Assembly: GCA_963969345.1 (NCBI GenBank)
Contig: OZ017770.1
Coordinates: 5,465,246-5,529,245 of the forward strand
Direction: 5' to 3'
Length of the DNA: 64,000 nt
DNA from: Turbatrix aceti
Taxonomy: Eukaryota; Nematoda; Chromadorea; Rhabditida; Panagrolaimidae
Under the pieces are notes generated by a model. That model was not told the origin of the DNA, did not search any database, and saw only the letters and a program-made list of their open reading frames with translations. Position 1 is the first letter of the stretch; the number at the start of each line of letters is the position of its first letter. Shown here in pieces: positions 35,701-48,591 of this stretch. Position numbers and translations under genes: made by a program.

Positions 35701-38700
35701 TACAAAATCAGACTCAAAATCGATTGCACAGCGTCATGTATCAGAAGGACCAGAGCGAACCAATCAGTGGTTCGAAGACGAACCTCTAGGCGACAAAGCA
35801 ACCAAAGCTGCAGTACTTTATGCCAATATAACATTTCCGGAGCTCAAAACGCAGTATCCCGATTGGTCAGATAGAAAAAAGCAAATCACCCGGCTTTGGC
35901 GAACTCTCGAATCCTCAAAACGCACTGAATTTGTCACACGTGCCCGTGAGAATCGATGCGGTCGTTCACGCGCTCCACGGCGAAGAGATCCTTCTTCGGC
36001 AAAGCCGGTGGAGAGCGGGGAATTGATGGTGGCTGACGGAACGCTGGTTGCGAAGCCTCTCGATGAACGGGCTCTACAGGAAGAAGAGCATAAGCAAAAC
36101 CATCAGCCGTCAACATCCTTGCCTCTCAACGGAGATGCCCCTGGCGCATCCAAGTCGACTCCTGTCAACCAACCGGTACCCTTCAATCGATCAGGATCTC
36201 AACAAAGGCCTAATAATTTATCGGAAAATGGCCAATTCCAACAGGGAGCGGTATTGACTAATGAAAAAGATGCACTGGTGCCCAACGGTGTGGTTCAATT
36301 CAGTGAAAGTATACGATTGCGACGAGATCAACTCTCTATCGAATTATCAAGACTGCATGAAATTCAGCACAAAATGGAGGCCGAAATGGTAACATTGAGA
36401 AAATTAAAGAAAAACCTAACGGCCAAGAAAAGACAACTTAACAAGAATCCTCAAATGGATGAAACCGGGCAGCCAATAGTAGTAGAACTAGCTCCTGATG
36501 ATAAACTGAAACTAGAAACGACACAGAAAACAATTACGGAAAGATCACGTGAGTTGGACAAGTGCAAACGCGATGTCAAGGAACGACAAGTCGAGTTGGA
36601 CGGCATCAGCAGGAAATATGGATTAACTGCTCCTCCATCATCTGCTCAAGGATCTCAAAGAGCCCATGCCGTAATGACGGATTTCAACTCATCCACAGTC
36701 ATGGCAGCTCTGGATGCCGCAAAGAGAGCTTCAGCTGTTGCAAATGGTCTGTCTTCTCCCGAAGCCGTCACCCAGTCCAACTTTTCACTATCGTCGGGTT
36801 TTCCGACACACGTGTTTGTAAATGGCGGAGGGACGCTGCAACGAGCGAATTCCGAAGCGAACCTGGGGCAGGAGCCTGGCAGCACGTCGGCTGCTTCACG
36901 AACTTCGACTGGATCTATTGCATCGCCTGTAAAGTCAACTAGGGGCAGAAAAAGAAAGTACATAATTGATCCAACCAAGCCGGTTCCACGTACTGCGTCG
37001 TTGGGAGGCATAACATATTCATCTCTCAAGGACGACGTAGAACGTCAAGTTTACGATCTCATGGATGCCATGCTGCATCGTGTCTGTGTCACAGAAGAGC
37101 GCAGCCATAGTTTAACTCGACTTTTGATGACACATTCTGCGTCACCTCAGTCAAGCAGCGTTTCACCTGATAATGAAGCTCCGAAAAAGAAAAAGCGAAC
37201 GAGTACCAAGAAACCCCAACCTCCACCTGAAGGGTTTGAATTGGAAGCTGTGGTTGAGAAGATCCAATCAGAACTGAGTGCTATAACACCGACAACATCC
37301 GCTTTTGAAAATCCACTACCGAGCTTCGATCCGGCAATCTTTAGCACGAAGGACACGACCAAGCTCTCTGATACCACCCAAGATCATCCACTGGACTGTA
37401 CCCGGTTTGGAGAAGTTAAGCTTTCTTTTCTCTCCGATTATTTTGACGACTTCGAAGAGCATTGCAACAAACAACCTGTTCATCCACATCTACCTGTGAA
37501 GTGCAGCGAAATTTATGGGGATGTCCGATTCGATGAAATTTGCCTAGATGAGCTCGAGAACGACGAGCTAATCTTCAGCGAGTACGATAACACCGCATTT
37601 GGCCAAGACGCGTTTCTAAACTTCCGAAACGAAGTTCCCCGTGAAGATTTTGATCAACTGAACATTGATCGAATGCAGGAACGCGCTGGTGCGGATGTTA
37701 TGATTCCACTCATCGGCCGATGGCCCGAAGACGAAGTTCCCATCGAGCCTCCTCGGCCTGCGTCATCCTGGCTGGCTGCGGATCCTGCAGTTGATCTGGA
37801 ACTGGTCATTGACCAAGACGAAGAAGATGATCCGCAAGAGTTGCTCAAGTATCTCTCTGCGATTCTCGATCCAAACAACGAATCCATCAATGATCTTGAA
37901 TTTGAATTGGAGAACGTCCGGGTGCTATCACCTGAATCGGACACGCTGGATGAGTTGAACCTGGATCTGTCGTGTATTGGCTGCAACTGTGTCATCGAAG
38001 GACAGCCTTTCTGCGATCCTGCTTACGACAACAACGTTTATTGCTCCCAAAAGTGCGCCGATCTGCACAGCAAGGAAGATGTCGTTTCGTTGGATGGCGA
38101 CAAAGAACTTTCACTGCCTGCTGCTCAACCGCTGTCGATCGTGATTGGCAACGAGGAACTCGATGGCGACGAAGATGAAGATCACGAATTCCCTATTGTC
38201 AATGAATTTGAGCAGGGCTTGTTGCTGGATACGCTTCGCCAATCCCGAGAAGCGGAATACGCTATTCCAGACCTTCCGATGCCACCGAAGCCTGTCGTGG
38301 ACGTCACTCCGGGCGGCAGTCGTGCATTCCGCTTCCGGGGCATCGGCTGGATGCTCTGCGATGAAAAACTTGTCAATAGCTTCAAACATCCTCAAGAAGA
38401 CACTCGCGATGTATGTTTTTATTTGAAATGTTTATATGTTCTGAAAATTATTTTTTTAATTTTTAGGCTATCAAGAAGTACTGTTCCAACTCCAACATTA
38501 GCAGTAATAGGGACTATCGGACGTGCATCATGTGCAACATGTGTGGGGATGGTATTCCATCGCGTACCGGTCGTTTGCTGAACGTAGATGCCAACGAGTG
38601 GATTCACGTAAATTGTGCGATATGGTCAAGCGAAGTACACGAGAGCGACTGTGGCGGCTTAAACAACGTACAGCAGGCGATCAAGCAATCTTTCCAAACA

Positions 38701-40478
38701 ACTTGTACGTACTGCAGTATGCATGGAGCTTCCGTCAAATGTTTCAAGCTGGAATGCGAGAACCGCTACCATCTGTTGTGTGCCGTACAGGCAAACTGCA
38801 AGTTCATGCGCGACGCTAACGTAGTCTGCTTCCAGCATTCTGTCAACATTCATCCGGATGTCGGAGTTAAGGATTTCACTGCGCTGCGACGCATCTACAT
38901 TGAGAGGGAGGAAAATACACTGCTTGGCAAGGTATTTAACCACGCATACTCCACCGATATGATGATGCGTATCGGAAGCCTTGTTTTCTACCACATTGGT
39001 CAACTAATGCCTGACCAGGTCGACGCTTTCCACAACGCGCACTTTATTTATCCGGTGAGTATATTTTTTTTGTTTTGAATTTTTTAAATTAATTTTTTTA
39101 TTGCAGATTGGATTCCGTGTAGTACGCTATTTCTGGCACCCGACGGCTTTGTACGAGCGTTATGGCTACACCTGCTACATCGAAGACCGTAACCACGCTC
39201 CCAGCTTTCGGGTAACCTTCGAAGGCCGCGAGTTCCGTGATACGACGCCTCAGGGTGCCTGGCAGAGGATCCTCTTGGCCGTACAACAAAACAGAGAAAA
39301 GAATTCCAGTGTATTACGCTTCTTCCCGAACCAAATCTCCGGTGATGCTCTTTTCGGTTTTATGGAGTCGTCGATTACCAAAATGCTTGAATCGGTAGGT
39401 ATTTTATTCTTATTTTGACTGAGTTTGTTTGAATGCTTGGCGCTTGTTTGCTCTCTTGTCATTTTATATGACTTATGTTTTTACTCTATCTTTAAATTCC
39501 ATTGCTTTAGCTTCCCGGGATAGACCAACTGAATACCTATGAATTCAAGCATGGCGGCATGCCCCTCATGGATGTACCCCTGGCACTCAATCCTTCGGGC
39601 TGCGCACGCGCTGAAGCGTTTGCGAGGGGCGCAGGGCGATTTCGTCGTCGATACCTTGGATCACCCATCAAGTTGTTTGATCGACCACCCTCTGAAAATA
39701 GATTCCGGCGTAATAGTACGTTTTGTTGTTTATTTGAGGGGTACACGTTTATCACGTGATGTTTTTTTAGAGCGAAAACAAGCGTCGTTGATAACCTATT
39801 GCAACAAAAACACCCTGCAAATGCTCAAGGCTTCCGGAATCAGTGAGGAGATGGTGGCAAACGGCTTTCATCAATTCGAGTTAGCTCCAAACTCCCTGAC
39901 AAGCCAGAATCAAAGGTACAAAGAAATGAAAAACGATTGGCAAAATTACGTTACACTGGGGCGCTCCCGAATTGCCGGTTTGGGTCTCTACGCAACGAGG
40001 GAGTTATACATGCATCAGATGATCATTGAATATGTCGGTGAATTGATTCGCAGCGAAGTAAGTAGATTTTTTTACTATCCTGCGTCAGTTACACGTTTTT
40101 ATTACAGGTATGTGAAGTACGCGAAAAAATGTATCAGAAGAAGAACATGGGTGTATATATGTTTCGCATTGACTCCGAAGTCGTAGTAGACGCTACGATG
40201 ACCGGCAACATGGCGCGTTACATCAATCATTCGTGTGATCCCAACTGCTTTGCCGAGATCATAAGCGTGGAAAACACGAAAAAGATCGTGATTGTTGCCG
40301 GGCGTCCGATCCGTGCTGGAGAAGAGGTAATTTTATCTTTAACTAACTTTTTTTGCATAATGTTACCATCTTTGCTTATTTTCAGTTGACTTACGATTAC
40401 AAATTTGACATCGAAGACAGCACTGACAAGATCCCATGTCTCTGCGGCGCACCGAATTGTCTGAAATGGATGAACTAA
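32726..40478 (+). CDS. KMT2C/D-like: KMT2C/KMT2D (MLL3/4, Trr) type histone H3K4 methyltransferase
   Basis: Fifteen exons (32726-32868, 32946-33128, 33180-33692, 33742-33939, 33984-34604, 34654-34754, 34814-34966, 35017-35580, 35628-38410, 38467-39054, 39107-39394, 39511-39715, 39771-40057, 40108-40326, 40386-40478) join in frame to 2312 residues. In order: a PHD-like finger (about 90-128), a cluster of PHD fingers (about 398-585), an HMG-like helix block ([16 protein letters not shown], about 880-935), a coiled coil (about 1050-1095), a cysteine cluster (about 1605-1640), an extended PHD (about 1774-1877), FYRN (about 1892-1935), FYRC (about 1947-2030), a WDR5-binding Win motif GCARAE (about 2074-2079), SET (about 2170-2290, with [11 protein letters not shown] and YDYKF) and post-[11 protein letters not shown]. 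The FYRN/FYRC pair, HMG block and PHD layout indicate the MLL3/4 branch, which monomethylates H3K4 at enhancers. All key catalytic residues are seen. Confidence 0.96.
39598..39615 (+). other. Win motif (WDR5-interaction) codons in the KMT2 gene
   Basis: Encodes GCARAE within [11 protein letters not shown], between the FYR domains and SET. The arginine in this hexapeptide inserts into WDR5 in MLL-family proteins (established for the family); its presence implies assembly with the WDR5/RBBP5/ASH2L core. Confidence 0.85.
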
Positions 40479-43153
40479 CTTTGTTAGTAATTCATCTTTC
40501 TTCTTGGTTTTCGACTAACTATTTGGGCAATACTTGCTTCTATTAATCACACGGTTCTATCTATGGCACTCGACAGAATCTCCTACCAAATCGGTTCTCC
40601 ACAACACGTGCTCCACTCCACCAAAACACACAACACACAATTGGATCACATTTTATTCGGGTCATTTTATCAGATTTCATCAAATTTTTTTTAGCGTATT
40701 CATATTTTCGATTTGTATTTTCTTAGATATTGCCGAAGAAAAAATTTAATACATGCACAACCAATCGCCTTACCACAAATTGTATATGTCACTTGGCCAT
40801 CATCCGTTTGTCAGTTTTTTTTATTTTGTAAAAAACTTTGCATGCGTCCCCCACCCTTCGCAACGTGCTATCCTGTCATTGATCTCCTTTGGCTCTTGTG
40901 ATTCCCTTTAATTTTCAAATTTCCCATGTTTTTACTATTGAACATAATATTGTCATTGTTTTCAATTTATCATTTTTGTTGTACCTCTGACTGAACTACT
41001 CAACGTCTTGCGCAATGGGTAAAGTATTCTTATTCGTACAGTTTTCGGTGTTTGGTAGACGAACTAAAACATGATATTTTTAAATTTTAAATTTTTTTAG
41101 CCTGCAGGTTTTTTGCCTGACTGCAAAATTTTTATGCTTTACAAAATCATTCGCTCTACCATACATGTACAAATATTTTTGTTACCATACGACGCGCTCG
41201 ATTTTGTTGCATACGCAATCGGGTAAATTTTTTGTACTAAATCTAAATTATTACTGTATGCAAAAATTTTGATTAGTTTATTTATCCGTCATGTATTTGT
41301 TCTTCTCCAAACGCTGCGATCTTTACACTTTTTGTGTTTGTATAAATATTTTTTTATGCTTTGATACATTTTTCAAATCCCAACTTTTGTAAGTTCTCTT
41401 GTTTCCCCAAAAATTGTAATTTATTATCTCTGTATGGGAAGGATTCCAAATTTCTAGAATTTCAGCTAGTATTGTTGTTATCTTGTTATTGTTTTATTTT
41501 TTTTTATCATTTTAATAAAGATAAATGAACGAACTCTGAATAATCGAAAGCGGAATCAGTGAATGATCTTTGACGTTGTTTTTGGAAAGTTCGGTTAATC
41601 ACTGAGTTATCAGTTTTCATCCTCACCTGTGCACAGTTGGAATCATTTTGGATACAAGCGCTACATAGAACTGCTCTGCTTTGGTGCATGTGAACGTGCT
41701 TAGCCACATCGTCATCACGGTGCTCCTTGTTGTTGACCTGCGGGGAAACCAACCAGGCCTCGTGAATGTTTTGCATAAAAAAATTTAGTTTTGATAACGC
41801 TGAACAGGAAGGGAACCGGCACTGCTTACGGGATGGCAGCTGGCAATTGCAGTAACACTAAGGAATCAAAAAAGGGCTTGGTCATTGAGCTCCAATTGTG
41901 GACTGCAGGCTCAGCCTTCGTGGGCGCGGCAAGCGAATAGAAAGAGGGAGAAAAAACAGCCCACTGCGCAGAAAAAGTCTGTCCGTCGAAGAGAAAACGT
42001 CTGTCTTGCGTATTCAAAAGGTTTGTCCATCGAAGAGAGAAAGACGTCAATATCATAAATCGATTACAATCAAATACACATTTTTCAAAAAAAACAATTC
42101 GTATCGCATATGGATCTATATAAAAATGTGATAAAAAATTTAATCTGCGTATACTCTTCAATATGATCATTTTTTTATGAAAATCACATTTTACTTTCCA
42201 ACAAGCTGTGAAATTTCTTTTCTCCGAGTTGTTGGAATTACTTCCAAGTTGGTAGTATCGATGAATTATTTTTTTTTGCTTTAACAGATTACAGTAGACA
42301 TTGAAAAAAAACAGATTCGGAGGATTTTTTCGGAGGATTCATCGGTTGAGAAAAAATTGCATTCTTGTAGTCATCTATTATTGTTGCAGTATTATTGTTG
42401 ATCTAATTCGCCATGCAAAAAACCCTTACAATCCAGCAAAATATACCACACGGATTTGCTTCTTTTGCTTATTGCTGAATCACACATTGCTTATTATTCA
42501 CATTTAAATTTGTCGTACTGGAAATTGGTGATGAAAACCGGACCAATCAATTTTTGCCAAAGAATGGCAATTTTAATTTCATGCCATCATATGTAAGGGT
42601 GTCAACAGGCCGAATTTTTGTCGGCCTGGCCGCTCGGGGTAAACCCCACATTTTTACCGAAGGGTAAAATTGAATCATAATTTACTAAAATTCTTCCAAG
42701 TTGTTAAAAAATATGAGATGAAAAGCTAAAAATGCACGTTGTTATTCATAATGGGGGAGGATTACTCAAAATGGGCAAGATTTTGGTTCATTATTGAATG
42801 TTCTGAATAAATTTTGTTCTAAAGCTTTCTTTTTTTTGTATTTGGCATTCTGTGTGCCAAATCGTCGATATAAAAAATGGCACATATATATCCAATCGTT
42901 ATCACATGTCAGGAAATGAATTCGCGTAGCAAAGAAAATGCTGCAAAAATAAATTCTCTGCAAACATAAGAACAAATAAGTTTGATACAAACTTATCTAG
43001 TTTATCACAGAATGAGGTAATAAGTGGAGACCGAGGTTAACACACACATGTGTATGAGTGTATGATAAACAGACTGAAGCAAACGACATTACGGCATCGG
43101 CCAGTAAGTCAGTCCCGACCGATTGATTTTCTGTCAGTCTATTTCTACTCGAT
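40479..43153. other. Long gene-free interval downstream of KMT2
   Basis: About 2.7 kb, AT-rich, with T-runs. It probably contains the KMT2 3' untranslated region; AATAAA-like sequences occur, for example near 41514. A small palindrome CAGGCCGA/TCGGCCTG lies at 42606-42628. Open frames such as 41507-41776 (minus) and 41898-42131 (plus) lack domains and splice support. Confidence 0.5.
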
Positions 43154-43555
43154 ATGGAACGTAACAGAAGGCGGAACTTCCCCAGAATCAACTGGAACAT
43201 CCCAGCAATAATAGACACCTTCCGACATCAAACTGTCCTCGGTGGTCATTTACCTGCCAGGGAGTGCATTCGTCAAATCCTTGGACTTGTCACCACACCG
43301 TCCAAAAGCCTTTATTACAAGATGAAGGCGGCATATTTGGTAAGAAACACCAAACCATTACGAAAACATAAAAAATTTTAGAATGGGACACTTGCCAATC
43401 AGGCTGACGAGACTGATGTCGACGGCACTGTCGTGAATCTTCAGGATATCGAAGTGGGCGATGAACAGATTGACGATGCGATCCACGATCCCGACAACAG
43501 CGCTGACAACCCCCTGGCTGCCCCAGATGTAGAAATGGTCGATGGAGAGGAATAA
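43154..43555 (+). CDS. Small two-exon gene of unknown function
   Basis: Exons 43154-43339 and 43382-43555 join to 119 residues across a 42-base GT..AG intron ending TTTTAG. The first half is basic (MERNRRRNFPRINWNIP) and has a helix-like block CIRQILGLVTTPSKSLYYKM. The second half is strongly acidic (Asp/Glu-rich from about residue 70, ending VDGEE). The charge split suggests a small nuclear or nucleic-acid-associated protein, but no family is recognised. Base composition is coding-like compared with the AT-rich flanks, and the intron is typical of neighbours. Confidence 0.6.
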
Positions 43556-44411
43556 TGCATCAGAAGTCGAATGCTCAAAAAAATGTCTGATGTCTGGTAT
43601 TGACAAGAATTTGATTTCTTCGACGATTTTTTTAAAATCCGGTTTATGTTATATAATACATCTGTAAATTTTTTATTGTTGCATAAAAACAGATTCAGTT
43701 TTCGTAGCCTGTGCTTTTTGATTCTGAAGCTAGTACCCCCGTGAAGCAGCATATTGTTGCCCCGTTTGATAACACAAGGGGGAGGGAGGGCTACACGGCG
43801 AAGAAGTGTGCACAAGTTTTCTCTTATCACTGTAACCGGTGCTGGAGAATAGTTTCTTGTCACGGCGAATAGCGGTGCGCGATTGTTCCTTAAAATGGAC
43901 ACAAAATGTCATGTCAGCACCACTATTAATTTTTCACGCATGCACGGTTGTTTTTGAAGGTACACGACTTTTATTGTAGGTACACGAGTAATAATTCTGA
44001 ATTCTTTCACAATTTCCATTGATTATTCCACGGATTTTTGTTAAATCTGCACACTGTCTTTAGTTATCACTTCCTGTGTTTGTTTCTTTACTAATCAGTC
44101 AATGTTAAATACGCGCGTGTGCGTGGTTTGTTATTGATTAATCAGTTGACATTTGATCTTACTAGAGTAATAGCACATTTTGGTGTTTATTTCCGCTCAA
44201 AGGTTGATCGTCATGGGCGATAACATTGCCCGATGACAGACGGGCTTTTAAGCGTGAAAACGCGGCTATCAATTTTATGATTGACAGTCATTTCAATCAT
44301 TTTTTTCTTACAGGTAGCGCTTTCGAGAAGAGAATAGAGTAGACAGCTTGATAACAGCGCTGGTTGATGAATGACTGTTGGTCCTGCAAGATTTAAAGTC
44401 GCGTTGACGTG
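43556..44411. other. Intergenic region upstream of SREBP
   Basis: About 850 AT-rich bases. Minus-strand frames at 43441-43912 are open but mostly shadow the preceding small gene. Nothing else is supported. Confidence 0.45.
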
Positions 44412-47400
44412 ATGTACCGTGATTACGATCCGTTTCAAGCTCTTGAGCTGGACGACACTCACAGAGGTATTTTCTATTATTTCATAAAACGAGATAGATT
44501 ATCATTATTTTTTTGCAGAATGCAGTTTTCCTGGTTCTACTGTTATGGACACAAGCCGATCCCCATCGCCGCCTTATGACTTCTTTTTTCCTCCTGAAAA
44601 TCACTCTTCCAGCTTCCAACAAGTGGAAGTAGACCGCAAGATCTCACAAATTGTCAACCAATTTCAACATAAGGATGATCTTATGAGGATGGATGACACA
44701 CACATTTCCACGCACTGGAATGAACCAAATGATCCTTTTCATCCCCAAACAACAGTGCCCCACGGTCCGGCTTTTGTAGACTGTCCCATGCAATCGAGTC
44801 AACCGTTCTACGAAGTGCCTCCTCAGTTCAATCCTCCCCAACAACGACCCCATCCTCCCCCTCCACCTCCAGCACCAGCACCTCAGTCGCAAGCTTTTTA
44901 TGAACATTACAGCGCTCCGGTATATCCAAATCAGTGTTCCTCGTCGACATATTATCAAAATCAAACGCCTGTTGCGCAACAGCCTGCACAGCAATACACA
45001 TGCATGCAGCACTGCAGTCATCCGCCACAGCCGACCCTGGTCACCACGGCTCCGAGCGATGAAACAAATACAAGCAAGCAACGACTGATTGAACTCTTGC
45101 TTGAATTATCGCCAAAACACATTGATCATCTGCGCAAAACTTCCAAACGCCTCCGAATAAAAGAGGAACCTAGCTCAAGCGGGTTTAAACCCGGCAGCGT
45201 GGCTGACAGTCGAAAAAATTCAACGTCAAAATCATTTCGTGGAAGCGTTGAATCGGTACGGGTAGAATTTATTACTGGACTTTATTTTTATGTCTTATGT
45301 CATCATTTTTCAGCAACCAGAGTCCGCGTCACCGCCTTTGGTTAGTCCAAATGCACAATCTTCTACGAGCGGCGATTGGCGTGATGAGTCAGACACCGAA
45401 GATTATGCTCCTGTTCGCAAAGGTTTGCTCCGCTTTTTCAATAACATGTCAAGCTTACGATAAATCGATTCAGGGCCGAAAACTGAGCGGCGGACTGCTC
45501 ACAATCTGATAGAAAAAAAATATCGATGCTCTATCAACGACCGCATCAATCAGCTGAAGGAAATGCTTGCTCCCGAAGAGGGAAAGGTAGATTGTTTTTA
45601 CAAAAAGTTTCGAACGTTAAAGTTACAGTTTCAGCTCAGTAAATCCGCCACGTTGAGACGGGCTATTGAAGAAATCGGCGGTTTGAGATCCCAAAATCAG
45701 GCTCTTATAACCGAGAATGAAAAACTTTGCAAAGCGGTTTGCGCGCTTACGTCCAACTCGCCAGACAGCGCTGAGGCCATAATTGTAACTAATTAACACC
45801 TTTGTCCCTTGTAATGAATCTCATTTAGTCACAAATAAGATCCTCCAGCAACACGCACAAAGGCTCAAAAAAAGCTATGGTTGACACTTCCCGGGTCACG
45901 CTGTGCGTCTTTATGCTGGCGATTCTAGCGTTCAACCCGCTATCGCTTTTTGTCAGTTCATCATTGCCGCCGCCGATAGATACCGAGCCTTCCAACTTTT
46001 TGGTCGCCCGTGCAGGTCACAGAACACTCCAGGGAATCGAAGATACCGTGTCTGATGAATGGTTTGCGGACGGTAGTTGGACTAAAAATTTATTTGTCTG
46101 GATATTCAAAACTGTAATAATTGTATTCTTGCTACAAAAACTCCTGGTAATCGGAGAACCTGTCGCAGACGCCGAAGATTCAGCATGGAAAAAATTCTAC
46201 GAAGCAAAGCGGAGTGCAACAAAATCTATCAATGCCAAAAATTATACGGAAGGTCACAGAAGTCTCCTCGAAGCTTTGCAATGCCTCAACCGGCCAAAAC
46301 CACCGGCACGAGGTGAAATAACCAATTTTGTGTGGCAAGTCTTCCGACACATCCTCAACAGCGTTTGGATCGGTCGTTTCTTCTCGCGTTGGAGTCGAAG
46401 TGCAAATCAGCCAGCGCCCATTGTTTGCCGATCTTATGCAGCTGCCGCGCTCGTTTACCATCAACTTCATGAGTTGCATCTTGCCGGTGTCGGTTCCAAG
46501 CCCGGAGATTTTCTAAGTGGCCTCAATCTCGCACTCTGTGCCGTCAACTTGGCGGAATCAGCGGGGATTTCCAAAGATGGAATTAGTTACAAGCAGAGAG
46601 CAGATATTTACATTAGCGCCGCTATTAACATGAAACTCGCTTTATCGCCTTTCCTTGGTTCCCTAATGTTTCATTATTTTATCGGCCGTTCCAGACGTCA
46701 CATCAAACGTGCAAAGAATATTGACGGCGACAATGTGTCTCTCTTGGAGCTTGTCGCCAGCAAAAAACACCAATTTAAGCAATTTATGGCCGATCGTAAG
46801 CAAATCGAAAGAGCACTTAAAATGAACCACTCCGAGACGATGTTCCCTTTCTTTGAAGATTCAGTTTCCGGTTTGTTTGAACTTGCATATTTTTTAAATA
46901 ATCAGCTAGATTTTTTTAGCGAAGCCAATTGACAGAATATACTTTGCGTTCAAACTTGAACTTTTCAAAGATCTGTGCTCGAAGCTCGTGAATTCTACGC
47001 CACGTCAATCAGGCTTCTTCGATTTCGTTGCGACGTCACAACTGCTGCTTAGCTTGTGCACAGAACAATCACCCAAGACCAAAAGCCATGCTTCCGATTG
47101 GAATGACATTTGCACTATTAGGGGCGATGAGCTCTGCACGTGGTGGACACATCTCACTACCTGTGGCCTCTACTGGCAGTGCGACATGAATTCACATGCA
47201 CAAAAACACTACGAACTCGTTAGGCGCTGTCCGGTGTCACTCAAGAGAAACCCGGTCGCGTTATCTATGGGATTTATATTTTGCGCTCGAAAACTATGCA
47301 TTGATAACGGAGGGCCTAAAGATTATGGTGTCACGGCCAAAAACCACGTACAGTTTTCTATCGAGCAACTCAAGTTGTTGTCAAAACCAATTTTTGGTCA

Positions 47401-47901
47401 CGATTCGAGTACAGTTACAGCGTTCACCGTAAGCAACTGATTTTGTGCGAAAACATCGAGCAAGACAGTAAATCATTTTCAGAACATGTATGAAAATATA
47501 ATTTGTCAATGGATCCTGAGCACGACTGTTGACCTGTGGTATGCGGATCTGAATGACTCCGAGCCATACTGGACGCAGAATGCACCGCTACACTTACGTC
47601 AACAGTATTTTGACATTTTGAATAGATTGCAGAAAAATTCGCATAAGACGCAAAACAACAAGGTAGGCTGGTGACAGCCCAGAGCAATAATTTTAAGTCT
47701 CATTTTTTACAGATCAGCGCCATGAAATTTTTCGGAAAAATAATAAGCGGCTCGAATCCTGCTACTGCTACCACGAATCTGACAGAACTGGGTTTTTCTA
47801 CCCCAAATTCGAAATCCAATACTCATCCTACCCCTGAACTCACAAATTACGTGCCCTTGGCCAAGCGTATACAAAAAGATGTCATGTCATACTTGCCTTG
47901 A
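44412..47901 (+). CDS. SREBP (sbp-1-like): Sterol regulatory element-binding protein (SREBP)
   Basis: Exons 44412-44466, 44519-45255, 45314-45422, 45474-45586, 45635-45784, 45829-46870, 46920-47428, 47483-47662 and 47713-47901 join to 1027 residues. An acidic start (ALELDD) and a Pro/Gln-rich region precede the bHLH-zipper (about 303-385): [19 protein letters not shown] has the tyrosine that marks SREBPs, followed by [20 protein letters not shown]1 is [20 protein letters not shown] (about 405-425) and keeps the Asn-Pro needed for S2P cleavage. A lumenal loop of about 50 residues leads to TM2 ([19 protein letters not shown]). The 500-residue C-terminal regulatory domain that binds SCAP follows. 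SREBP drives fatty-acid and lipid synthesis genes after release from the membrane. The lumenal loop shows RTL but no exact RxxL S1P site. Confidence 0.96.
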
Positions 47902-48591
47902 ATAGTCATTTTTCGTTATTTATCTGTTGTTTATCAACAAATGTTGTGTTTATTAAAGAAATTGCTGAAACAATTACACTACATTAACTTCGATCAGTGA
48001 TGCACTAATGTTTTTGCTACAGAAAGAAACTGCACTTTTATGGTCCATTATTGATACAACCACATGCAATAAATCGCTCAGTTACACAGCGGGTTTTCCG
48101 TTTTGCAAGCGTTTTTTTCTTTGGTAGGGTGCAGCTATTTTTTGAATGAACCCAGTTAAAAAAAGGTTAATGCATAATTTTTTTGTCAATTCATATATTC
48201 AACACATTTTGTTCGTTTTTTTGCAGTTTGATAACAAGAAACAGTTCAAAATTTATGAAGAACGGCCGGAAAAGTATATCTAGTTTCGTTGTTTGCAAAA
48301 ACACCCAATTTTTTTTATGAGTAGTTTGCTCGTGTTGCCTGCAAGTTTTATGCGATGCTTGCAAAAAAACCCGATTTGCAGTTCACATCTTGCTTACATG
48401 TTTGATGGGTGATTAATTTTCCGATGATTGCTGAACTTTGTTGACTCGAGAGTGTACTCGAAAACAATGCACCTTTGTTGTGATTATTTTTACTGTCATC
48501 ATATCAGAAAATGCATGTGAAAAAAAAAACGGAAACAACAAAAGAGAGGGACTTTTGAGGAGTACCAGTAATTGCGTAAGAATGTTTTTTC
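47902..48591. other. Convergent 3' regions, no gene
   Basis: AT-rich sequence between the SREBP stop (+) and the GPCR stop (-). No feature beyond T-runs was seen. Confidence 0.45.

Noticed and set aside
41507..41776. Possible small minus-strand gene
   Set aside because: Cysteine/histidine content looked like a finger, but spacing fits none and no exon joins were found.
42606..42628. Palindrome CAGGCCGA/TCGGCCTG as a mobile-element end
   Set aside because: Only 8 paired bases and no second end or flanking duplication was found.
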